Positions 33,906-41,155 of a stretch of 64,000 bases of DNA are shown in pieces. Made by a program: the position numbers and the translations under genes. Position 1 is the stretch's first letter, and every line of letters begins with the position of its first letter. The DNA comes from RUG11272 sp045226335. GTDB lineage: Bacteria > Bacillota > Clostridia > Christensenellales > Aristaeellaceae. Below the pieces are notes generated by a model. That model made no database searches, was not told where the DNA came from, and saw nothing but the letters and a program-made list of their open reading frames with translations. The DNA is taken from assembly GCA_045226335.1 (NCBI GenBank), contig JBGVCH010000037.1, positions 1-64,000 of the forward strand, read 5' to 3'.

Positions 33906-34559
33906 ATGAGAGGCAGCCAATACCCCCGTCCCAAAAACCGTTCGATCCTGTATGTGCTGCAGGTGGTGGCGGCCGTCATCGTGCTGGGCGCGCTGGCCTG
34001 GCTGGCGGCCGACAAGTTCATCCTCGGGGAAAACGGCCGCAGCACGTCCATCACGTCCAACAACATCGAACTTCGCCTGAAGGATATCGGCGAGCTGGCC
34101 ACCCAGGCCGGGTATTTCACCAACGTGCAGGACATCAGCAACTCCCGCACGATCTTCGGCGTCAAAGTCCCCTTCACCCAGAGCCGGTACATCTACAGCT
34201 ACGACGGCGTGGTGAAAGCCGGGATCAACTTCGAGAAGATCGCGGCCTCGGTGGACGAAGAAGCCAGGACCGTGACCATCGAACTGCCGGCCCCGCAGAT
34301 CCTGGATGTCACCGTGGATGAAAACAGCCTGTATGTGTACCATGAAAAGGAAAGCGCCTTCACCCCGCTCAAACTGACGGACGTCAACAGCTCCACCAAG
34401 GCAATGAAGGATGAGGTCCGCAAGAAGGCCGTCGAGAACGGCATCCTTGAAAACGCCCGTTCCAATGCGGAAACGCTGATCACCGCCTTCGTCCGCAGCA
34501 TGTTCCCGGACGAAACCTGGCAGATCTGCATCGAATGGGCCGACAAATACGGGAGGTAA
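33906..34559 (+). CDS. DUF4230 membrane-anchored protein
   Basis: 217 residues. A single N-terminal membrane helix (residues ~16-36) is followed by a DUF4230-type domain: 'ITSNNIELRLKDIGELATQA', 'SRYIYSYDGVVKAGINFEKI', 'TVTIELPAPQILDVTVDENS' and, at the C-terminus, 'ARSNAETLITAFVRSMFPD'. The beta-sandwich faces outward. Function of DUF4230 is unknown. A 27-codon membrane peptide begins two bases after its stop. Confidence 0.8.
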   Translation: MRGSQYPRPKNRSILYVLQVVAAVIVLGALAWLAADKFILGENGRSTSITSNNIELRLKDIGELATQAGYFTNVQDISNSRTIFGVKVPFTQSRYIYSYDGVVKAGINFEKIAASVDEEARTVTIELPAPQILDVTVDENSLYVYHEKESAFTPLKLTDVNSSTKAMKDEVRKKAVENGILENARSNAETLITAFVRSMFPDETWQICIEWADKYGR

Positions 34560-34561
34560 GC

Positions 34562-34645
34562 ATGAAACGGATCATTCTGACTGTCATCGGCGTCGTCATC
34601 GGTCTCGTGATACTGGTTTACGGTTATCTGTTCATCACCCGCTGA
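34562..34645 (+). CDS. 27-residue single-pass membrane peptide
   Basis: ATG at 34562 has GGGAGGT five bases upstream, overlapping the end of DUF4230, so translation coupling is likely. The peptide is 'MKRIILTVIGVVIGLVILVY' plus GYLFITR: a basic start, one hydrophobic helix, and a short tail. It is too short for most gene finders. Its tight spacing to DUF4230 suggests a membrane partner or regulator of that protein; no family is known to me. Confidence 0.6.
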   Translation: MKRIILTVIGVVIGLVILVYGYLFITR

Positions 34646-34688
34646 GGGAAGGGACACGAGGTCCGGAATTCTGACGGAGGTTTTGCCC

Positions 34689-35375
34689 GTGAGGCGTATA
34701 CTCTGCTTTCTGCTTGCGCTGCTACTGGCCCTGCCCGTGGCCGCCGGCGCCGTAACATTCAGCCCGAAGGACGCCTATGAAGCCCGCCAGCAAGCCCTGG
34801 CGCTGTTCCGCACCTGCGGCATGTCGGGAGAATACGGCGATTCCCGGGATTTTGTCATCCGCTGGGCCGAGCCGATCCGGATCTATGTGGACGGAAGCCC
34901 CTCCCGAAAGGACCTGCAGACCATCGACGACTTCCTGCTGGAGCTGGCCTGCCGCGTGCCGGAAATGCCGCCCATCAGCCGGGTCGACAGCGAGGCCCGG
35001 GCCAACATGGTCATCCATTTCTGCCGCACGTCGCGGTTCGGCGATTACCTGACGATGTACGAGTCCAACCTGATCGGCTGCTTTACGGTCTACTACAACA
35101 ACAGCAGGATCAACCGGGCCGTGGTGTGCATCGCCACGGACATCAGCCAGAGCGACCGCGTCTCCACCATTCTGGAGGAGATCACCGGCGCCCTGGGGCT
35201 GTGCAACGACCACACCCTGTACACGGACAGCATCCTGCACAACGACTACAACACCGCCATGAAGCTGTCGGAGGTGGACTGGATGATGCTGAACATCCTC
35301 TACTCCTCCCATGTGCAGCCCGGCTACACCTATGACCAGGTGGCGGACGCCATCAACGCCTTCTACAACCGATGA
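34689..35375 (+). CDS. DUF2927 family exported protein
   Basis: 228 residues from a GTG at 34689 (GGAGG eight bases upstream); a TTG two codons earlier lacks good spacing. A signal peptide covers residues 1-20. The DUF2927 features are 'IRIYVDGSPSRKDLQTIDDF', the middle 'MVIHFCRTSRFGDYLTMYES' and 'TILEEITGALGLCNDHTLYT', followed by 'DSILHNDYNTAMKLSEVDWM' and a 'LYSSHVQPGYTYDQV' end. The domain resembles an exported metallopeptidase-like fold but the HExxH motif is not present. Next to polC with an intergenic gap of 15 bp. Confidence 0.75.
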   Translation: MRRILCFLLALLLALPVAAGAVTFSPKDAYEARQQALALFRTCGMSGEYGDSRDFVIRWAEPIRIYVDGSPSRKDLQTIDDFLLELACRVPEMPPISRVDSEARANMVIHFCRTSRFGDYLTMYESNLIGCFTVYYNNSRINRAVVCIATDISQSDRVSTILEEITGALGLCNDHTLYTDSILHNDYNTAMKLSEVDWMMLNILYSSHVQPGYTYDQVADAINAFYNR

Positions 35376-35390
35376 CCTGCGAGGAAGCCC

Positions 35391-38300
35391 ATGAGTTATG
35401 AAGACCTGATGTCCCGGATCTACCAGGAATTTCCCCACCTGCAGGACCAGCTAAGCGCGCCGCAGGTGGTTTTTGTCCGTTCCCGCAACAAGCTGTACAT
35501 CACCTTCCAGTCCATGACCCTGGTGGAGGAGAAAACCTTTCTGCAGCTGGAGCGGCTGCTGCGGCAGCTGTTTCCCGGGCGGCCCCTGGCGCTGCGGGTG
35601 GTGAGCCCGGGGCTGGCGGACGACTTCCGGCAAAACATCGGCGCCTACAAGCAGGTGCTGGTGGATTTCCTGTGCCGGAATTACCCGGCCGCCGTCTCCT
35701 GGATGCGGGACATCGACTGGCGCTGCGACGGCACCCGGGTCACCCTGACCTTCCCGGACGCCTTCTCCATGGGCTACATGGCCCGGCAGAACGTGGCCGC
35801 CCGCCTGAACCAGGCCATCAAGGACATCTTCGCGGCGGACCTGCAGGTGGAGCTGGCGGTGGCCGGGGATCAGGAGAAGCGCCTGGAGGAGCTCCGGGAG
35901 ATCCACAGCAAGGTCCTGGCCGCGCCCGTCAGCCTGGAGGAGCTCCGGGAGCGCTACGGCACCCTTGAGCCGGAGAAGCCCCCGCGCCCCCATGCTCCCC
36001 GCAAGCCGAAGGAGCGGAAAGAGAAAAACATCCCGGAGATGAGCGATGTCAAGGTGGGAAAACCCATCATGGGCCGGGCCATCGCCGACGACCCCACCGA
36101 GATGAAGGAACTCTCCGCCGAGGGCGGCGTGGTGGTGGTGCAGGGCGACATCTTCAAGTGCGAGACGAAGGAGCTGAAGGGCGGCGAGACCGTGCTGGTG
36201 TCCTTCGCCGTGACGGACTACACCTCCTCCATCCTGTGCAAGGCCTTCCTGCGCTACCGCAAGGGCTACGGCCGCCGGGGCGAGGAGGACGACCCGCCGC
36301 CTCCCGTCACCGACGAGGAGCGCAAGGCGGTGCAGGACAAGCTGGCCCGGATCAAGGTTGGCCGGAACGTGAAGCTCCGGGGCGAGTGCGCCTACGACAG
36401 CTATGCCCGGGAGATGTGCATCACTGTCCGGGACATGGTGGAGATGGAGAAGATCGAGCGGGAGGACACAGCGGCGGAGAAGCGGGTGGAGCTGCACATG
36501 CACACCAACATGTCCGCCATGGATGCCATGACCCCCGCGGAGGACCTCATTGCCCGGGCGGTGAAGTGGGGCCACCCCGCTGTGGCCATCACGGACCACG
36601 GCGTGCTGCAGTCCTTCCCCGCCGCCTTCCGGGCCGCCAAGGGCAAGATCAAGCTGATCCCCGGCTGCGAGGCCTACATGACCGACGAGCGGGACACCGT
36701 CGAAAACGCGGACGGGCGGCCGCTGTCGGACCCCATCGTGGTGCTGGACTTCGAGACCACGGGGCTGAACACCCGCACCTGCCGGGTCATCGAGATCGGC
36801 GCGGTGCGGCTGCGGGACGGCGCGGTGGAGGACAGCCTGTCCCTGCTGGTGGACCCGGGCGTCCCCCTGCCCGCCCGGATCACGGAGATCACCGGCATCA
36901 CCCCCTCCATGCTGGAGGGAAAGGAGAAGGCCGACACCGCCATCCCCAAGCTCATGGATTTCATCGGCGGCGCCGCCATCGCCGCCCACAACGCGGACTT
37001 TGACGCCCCGGTGCTCCGGGCGGAGCTGAAGCGCCTGGGCCGGTCCTTTGACGCCCCGGTGCTGGACACCCTCACCCTGGCCCGGAAGCTGTACCCGGAG
37101 CTCCGCAGCCACAAGCTCAGCGCCGTCTGCAAGCACCTGTCCGTCTCCCTGAAAAACGCTCACCGGGCCGTCCACGACGCCACCGCCACCGCCCTGTGCC
37201 TGGCGAAGATGATCCGGGAAGCCCGCGGAAAAGGCCTGGAGACCCTGTCGGCCCTGAACGCCGGCCTCCACGGCGGCGCCATCGGGGAGAGCTGGCACAC
37301 GGTGCTGCTGGTCCGCAGCCAGGAGGGCCTGGTGAACCTGAACCGCCTGGTGTCCGTCTCCCATCTGGAGTACTTCCGCCGCCGGCCCCACATGCCCCGG
37401 GCGCTGATCAAGAAGTACCGGGAGGGGCTGATCCTGGGCAGCGCCTGCGAGTCCGGGGAGCTCTTCCGGGCCGTGGTAAAGGGCGAGCCCTGGGAGCGCC
37501 TGAAGAAGATCGCCTCGTTCTACGACTACCTGGAGATCCAGCCCATCGGCAACAACGCCTTCCTGGTGCGCAGCGGCGAAGCCCAGGACGATGAGATGCT
37601 CCGGGAGTACAACCGGACCATCGTGCGCCTGGGGGAAGAGCTGGGCAAGCCGGTGTGCGCCACGGGGGACGTGCACTTCCTGGACCCCCACCACGCCGTC
37701 AACCGGGCCATCATCCAGGCGGGCCTGGGCTTTGAGGACTGCGACCGGCAGCCCCCGCTGTACTTCAAGACCACCACGGAGATGCTGGAGGAGTTCGCGT
37801 ATCTCGGCCCGGAGAAGTGCCGGGAGGTGGTCATCGACAATCCCCGGAAGATCGCGGACATGGTGGACGAGCTCCGGCTCTTCCCGAAGCATCCCGAGGG
37901 CAAGGAGACCTTCCAGCCCAAGTGGGACGACGCGGAGGCGAACATCCTGCGCATGACCTGGGACACCGCCCGGGAGATGTACGGCGATCCCCTGCCGGAC
38001 ATCGTGAAGGCCCGGCTGGACAAGGAGCTGAAGTCCATCGTTGGCTACGGCTACTGCACCCTGTACAACATCGCGGAGCGGCTGGTGTCGAAGTCCCTGG
38101 AGGACGGCTACCTGGTGGGCAGCCGGGGCTCCGTGGGATCCTCCCTGGTGGCCCGCATGTGCGGCATCACCGAGGTGAACGCCCTGCCGCCCCACTACCG
38201 CTGTCCCCGCTGCCACAAGGGCTTTTTCGACGTGGACACCAGGCAGTACCATGTGGGTGTGGACCTGCCGGACCGGGACTGCCCCGGCTGCGGCGAAAAG

Positions 38301-39785
38301 CTGATCAAGGACGGCTTTGACATCCCCTTCGAGGTGTTCCTGGGCTTTGAGGGCGACAAGGTGCCGGACATCGACCTGAACTTCTCCGGCGAGGAGCAGA
38401 ACCGGGCCCACCACTACGTGGAGGAGCTTTTCGGCCGGGACCACGTCTTCCGGGCGGGGACCATCTCCGGCCTGGCGGAGAAGACGGCCTTCGGCTATGT
38501 GAGCAAATACCTGGAGGAGCGCGGCATCCAGGCCAGCGGCACGGAGAAGGACCGGCTGGCGGCGGGCTGCGTGGGGGTCAAGCGCACCACGGGCCAGCAC
38601 CCCGGCGGCATGGTGGTGGTGCCCAAGGAGTACGAGATCTACCAGTTCACCGCCGTTCAGCACCCCGCCGACGACCTGAACAGCGACTTTACCACCACCC
38701 ACTTCGACTTCAACTCCATGCACGACATCCTGGTGAAGCTGGACTGCCTGGGCCATGACGATCCCACCATGCTCCACGAGCTGGAGGCGCTGACCGGCGT
38801 GAATTTCGCGGACGTCCCCCTGGACGACCCGGGGGTCCGCAGCCTTTTCTCCTCCCCCAAGGCGCTGGGGGTGTCGGAGCAGGACATCCTCTGCTCCACC
38901 GGCACCTACGGCGTACCGGAGTTCGGCACCGGCTTTGTCCGGGGCATGCTGGACGACACCCACCCCACCACCATGGAGGAGCTGCTGCGGATCTCCGGCC
39001 TCAGCCACGGCACCGACGTGTGGCTGGGGAACGCCCAGGACCTGATCACCTCCGGCACCGCCTCCCTGTCGGAGTGCGTCTGCTGCCGCGACGACATCAT
39101 GAATTCCCTCATGGTTCAGGGCGTGGCCCCCAAGATGGCCTTCACCACCATGGAGAGCGTCCGCAAGGGCCGGGGCCTGAAGCCTGAGATGGAGGCCGCC
39201 ATGCGGGAGAAGAACGTCCCGGAGTGGTTCATCGACTCCTGCAAGAAGATCAAGTACATGTTCCCCAAGGGCCATGCGGTGGCCTACGTCACCATGGCCC
39301 TGCGGGTGGCCTGGTTCAAGCTGCACTATCCCGCCGCCTACTACGCCGCCTACTTCACCGTCCGGGGCGACGGCTTCGACGCCGGCACCATGCTCATCGA
39401 CCCCGACACCTGCCGGGAGCGGATCCGCGCCGTCCGGGAGGCGGACACCAAGGCCTCGGCCAAGGAAAAGGAACAGGTCACGGCCCTGGAGCTGGTGCTG
39501 GAGATGACCATGCGGGGCATTCGTCTCCTCCCGGTGGACCTCTACAAGAGCGACGTGAAGAAGTTCCTCATCGAGGACGGCAACCTGCGCTGCCCCTTTA
39601 CCTCCCTGAACGGTCTGGGGGAAAGCGCCGCCATCCCCATCGCCGAAGCCCGCAAGGCCGGCCCCTTCCTCTCGGTGGAGGATCTGCAGCAGCGGGCCCA
39701 CATCGGCTCCGGCATCACGGACCTGCTCCAGGCTCACGGCTCCCTCCAGGGCCTCAGCGAGACCAGCCAGATCAGCATGTTCTGA
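35391..39785 (+). CDS. polC: DNA polymerase III alpha subunit, PolC type
   Basis: 1464 residues, full length for PolC. Domains in order: N-terminal domain (~1-220), OB fold (~235-340), PHP part 1 from 'RVELHMHTNMSAMDAMTPAE' (~364), inserted DEDDh 3'-5' exonuclease from 'IVVLDFETTGLNTRTCRVIE' (~449-615), PHP part 2, and the polymerase core with the zinc finger 'CPRCHKGFF...CPGCGEK' (~937-970) and catalytic 'VPDIDLNFSGEEQ' (~990). It is the leading-strand replicase of Bacillota. The ATG has GAGGAAGC upstream. The TA module starts 138 bp later. Confidence 0.98.
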   Translation: MSYEDLMSRIYQEFPHLQDQLSAPQVVFVRSRNKLYITFQSMTLVEEKTFLQLERLLRQLFPGRPLALRVVSPGLADDFRQNIGAYKQVLVDFLCRNYPAAVSWMRDIDWRCDGTRVTLTFPDAFSMGYMARQNVAARLNQAIKDIFAADLQVELAVAGDQEKRLEELREIHSKVLAAPVSLEELRERYGTLEPEKPPRPHAPRKPKERKEKNIPEMSDVKVGKPIMGRAIADDPTEMKELSAEGGVVVVQGDIFKCETKELKGGETVLVSFAVTDYTSSILCKAFLRYRKGYGRRGEEDDPPPPVTDEERKAVQDKLARIKVGRNVKLRGECAYDSYAREMCITVRDMVEMEKIEREDTAAEKRVELHMHTNMSAMDAMTPAEDLIARAVKWGHPAVAITDHGVLQSFPAAFRAAKGKIKLIPGCEAYMTDERDTVENADGRPLSDPIVVLDFETTGLNTRTCRVIEIGAVRLRDGAVEDSLSLLVDPGVPLPARITEITGITPSMLEGKEKADTAIPKLMDFIGGAAIAAHNADFDAPVLRAELKRLGRSFDAPVLDTLTLARKLYPELRSHKLSAVCKHLSVSLKNAHRAVHDATATALCLAKMIREARGKGLETLSALNAGLHGGAIGESWHTVLLVRSQEGLVNLNRLVSVSHLEYFRRRPHMPRALIKKYREGLILGSACESGELFRAVVKGEPWERLKKIASFYDYLEIQPIGNNAFLVRSGEAQDDEMLREYNRTIVRLGEELGKPVCATGDVHFLDPHHAVNRAIIQAGLGFEDCDRQPPLYFKTTTEMLEEFAYLGPEKCREVVIDNPRKIADMVDELRLFPKHPEGKETFQPKWDDAEANILRMTWDTAREMYGDPLPDIVKARLDKELKSIVGYGYCTLYNIAERLVSKSLEDGYLVGSRGSVGSSLVARMCGITEVNALPPHYRCPRCHKGFFDVDTRQYHVGVDLPDRDCPGCGEKLIKDGFDIPFEVFLGFEGDKVPDIDLNFSGEEQNRAHHYVEELFGRDHVFRAGTISGLAEKTAFGYVSKYLEERGIQASGTEKDRLAAGCVGVKRTTGQHPGGMVVVPKEYEIYQFTAVQHPADDLNSDFTTTHFDFNSMHDILVKLDCLGHDDPTMLHELEALTGVNFADVPLDDPGVRSLFSSPKALGVSEQDILCSTGTYGVPEFGTGFVRGMLDDTHPTTMEELLRISGLSHGTDVWLGNAQDLITSGTASLSECVCCRDDIMNSLMVQGVAPKMAFTTMESVRKGRGLKPEMEAAMREKNVPEWFIDSCKKIKYMFPKGHAVAYVTMALRVAWFKLHYPAAYYAAYFTVRGDGFDAGTMLIDPDTCRERIRAVREADTKASAKEKEQVTALELVLEMTMRGIRLLPVDLYKSDVKKFLIEDGNLRCPFTSLNGLGESAAIPIAEARKAGPFLSVEDLQQRAHIGSGITDLLQAHGSLQGLSETSQISMF

Positions 39786-39789
39786 TCGA

Positions 39790-39862
39790 TTTGCACTTTG
39801 ACTTACATGATAAGTGCAAAATTTGCACTTTTATGTTTTTCTAAAGCGCAAATTTTGCACTT
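39790..39862 (+). promoter_or_regulatory. Candidate operator array before the MNT/HEPN operon (also possible polC terminator)
   Basis: Four TTTGCAC half-sites. The first palindrome is AAGTGCAAAATTTGCACTT (39812-39830) followed by TTATGTTTTT, the second is GCGCAAATTTTGCAC (39846-39860); a fifth copy, GCGCAAAT, lies in the promoter spacer. The pattern suits a helix-turn-helix dimer, probably the antitoxin's own HTH domain (inference). The first palindrome plus T-run could also end polC transcription. Confidence 0.65.
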
Positions 39863-39867
39863 TTCTA

Positions 39868-39896
39868 TTGTATTCCCGGCGCAAATCTGATATGAT
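39868..39896 (+). promoter_or_regulatory. Sigma-A promoter of the MNT/HEPN operon
   Basis: TTGTAT, 17 bp, TATGAT, 28 bp before the ATG at 39924. The spacer contains GCGCAAAT, matching the operator half-site. Confidence 0.75.
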
Positions 39897-39923
39897 CTGT
39901 CTGTGATGGAAGGAGGGGTATGC

Positions 39924-40406
39924 ATGACCCTGTATGAAGCAAGGATGCGCAGCAACCTCACGCAGGTTCAGGCTGCCGCCCATCTCGGCATTTCGCTGCG
40001 CAGCTATCAGACTTACGAGAAGGATCCCAGCAAGGCGGACACGCTGAAATACCGTTATCTCACCCAGGAAATGGCGCTGCTCAGCCAGGTTGACGAGTCT
40101 CACGGCATTCTGACGCCGGAGGAGATCCGGAGCGCCTGCGCGTCGGTCCTGGCCGATTACCCGATCACATATTGTTATCTGTTTGGCTCCTATGCGCGGG
40201 GGACCGCCACGGCGGAGAGCGATGTGGACCTTCTGGTTTCGGGCGAGGTGACGGGGCTCCGATTCTTCGGCCTGGTGGACGCGCTGAAAACCGCGCTGCG
40301 GAAGCGGGTAGATGTTCTCACGCCCTCTCAGACGGAAGGCAATCCCGAACTACTAAACGAAATCCTCCGGGATGGGGTGAAGATCTATGGAAAACCGCAA
40401 GAATGA
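39924..40406 (+). CDS. MntA-like antitoxin: HTH-XRE fused to minimal nucleotidyltransferase
   Basis: 160 residues from ATG 39924 (AGGAGGGG upstream); earlier in-frame codons lack an SD. Residues ~1-60 are an XRE-type HTH ('MRSNLTQVQAAAHLGISLRS' then YQTYEKDPS). Residues ~75-155 are a nucleotidyltransferase: 'YCYLFGSYARGTATAESDVD' carries the GS...SDxD signature. MntA proteins add AMP to the HEPN toxin tyrosine and neutralise it (family knowledge). The fused HTH is not present in the classical short MntA and would allow autoregulation. Overlaps the toxin gene by 20 bp. Confidence 0.88.
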   Translation: MTLYEARMRSNLTQVQAAAHLGISLRSYQTYEKDPSKADTLKYRYLTQEMALLSQVDESHGILTPEEIRSACASVLADYPITYCYLFGSYARGTATAESDVDLLVSGEVTGLRFFGLVDALKTALRKRVDVLTPSQTEGNPELLNEILRDGVKIYGKPQE

Positions 40407-40725
40407 CGCCTACTATCTGAAAAGGATCACAAACGATCTCGCCTTTATCAACGAGCACATGATGAATGTGACCGAGTCTGAATTCGGGCAAAACCCCGTT
40501 CTGCAGGATTCCATGATGTTCCGGCTGATCCAGGTGTCCGAAAACGCCCAGCGGCTGACAGATCGTTTCAGGCATGAGCATTCTGTGATTCCCTGGCACG
40601 ATGTCTTTGGTCTGCGCAACCGGATTGTCCATGACTATGGCGCGGTGGATTTCCACATCATCTACACCACCCCGACCCGGGACATCCCCGCTTTGCTGGA
40701 GGAAATGACCGATGGAACGCCATGA
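40387..40725 (+). CDS. HepT-like HEPN toxin
   Basis: 112 residues, all helical. The HEPN motif is 'RNRIVHDYGAVDFHIIYTTP', with Rx4HxY (R-N-R-I-V-H-D-Y). The Arg and His are the RNase residues and the Tyr is the site that MntA partners modify. 'SMMFRLIQVSENAQRLTDRF' before it is typical of the DUF86 family. The start lies inside the MNT gene, giving a 20 bp overlap, and the stop overlaps the deaminase start by 14 bp. Toxicity is inferred from family. Confidence 0.9.
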   Translation: MENRKNDAYYLKRITNDLAFINEHMMNVTESEFGQNPVLQDSMMFRLIQVSENAQRLTDRFRHEHSVIPWHDVFGLRNRIVHDYGAVDFHIIYTTPTRDIPALLEEMTDGTP

Positions 40726-41104
40726 ACTTTCGGAAGAGGACCGCGATTTGATCCGGCAGGCGCTGGACGTCATCCGCCGGAATTACGACGCGGCGCGGTA
40801 CAACCACACGGTGGGCTGCGCGATCCGCTGCGCGGACGGGCAGGTATTCCGGGGCGTCAACTGTGACGGGAATCACGGCGCCTGCGCGGAGTACATCGCC
40901 ATGGGCATGGCGGTGTCGGCCGGGGAGCGGGCCTTCGACACCATCGTGGCGGTCCACGACGGGCACCCGAACAGCATCATCTCCCCCTGCGGCAACTGCC
41001 GGCAGATGCTGTACGAATACTGCCCGGACATCCTGGTGATCGTCAACGACGAGAACGGCAAACCCATCAAAGTCAAAGCCCGGGATCTGCTGCCGTTTGC
41101 GTGA
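40712..41104 (+). CDS. Cytidine deaminase-like protein in the toxin-antitoxin operon
   Basis: 130 residues. The zinc-binding signature is complete: 'HGACAEYIAMGMAVSAGE' (C-A-E, with the Glu as proton shuttle) and 'SPCGNCRQMLYEYCPDILVI' (PCxxC). 'YNHTVGCAIRCADGQVFRGV' precedes it as in the family. Length and motifs suit a short tetrameric cytidine deaminase or a blasticidin-S-deaminase-like enzyme. GGAGGAAATG precedes the ATG and the ORF overlaps the HepT stop by 14 bp, so it is cotranslated with the toxin. A role in the system is inference. Confidence 0.88.
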   Translation: MERHELSEEDRDLIRQALDVIRRNYDAARYNHTVGCAIRCADGQVFRGVNCDGNHGACAEYIAMGMAVSAGERAFDTIVAVHDGHPNSIISPCGNCRQMLYEYCPDILVIVNDENGKPIKVKARDLLPFA

Positions 41105-41155
41105 CCGCAGCCCTGGATTTTCCCCGAACGCGTATCCTGAAACCGGAGGTTTTTC

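Noticed and set aside
35451..39737. A 1428-codon open frame antisense to polC (and a 1270-codon one, 59551-63363, antisense to the adhesin)
   Set aside because: These are high-GC shadow frames: no SD, low-complexity Gly/Val/Leu/His/Arg composition, and the sense strand carries recognised proteins.
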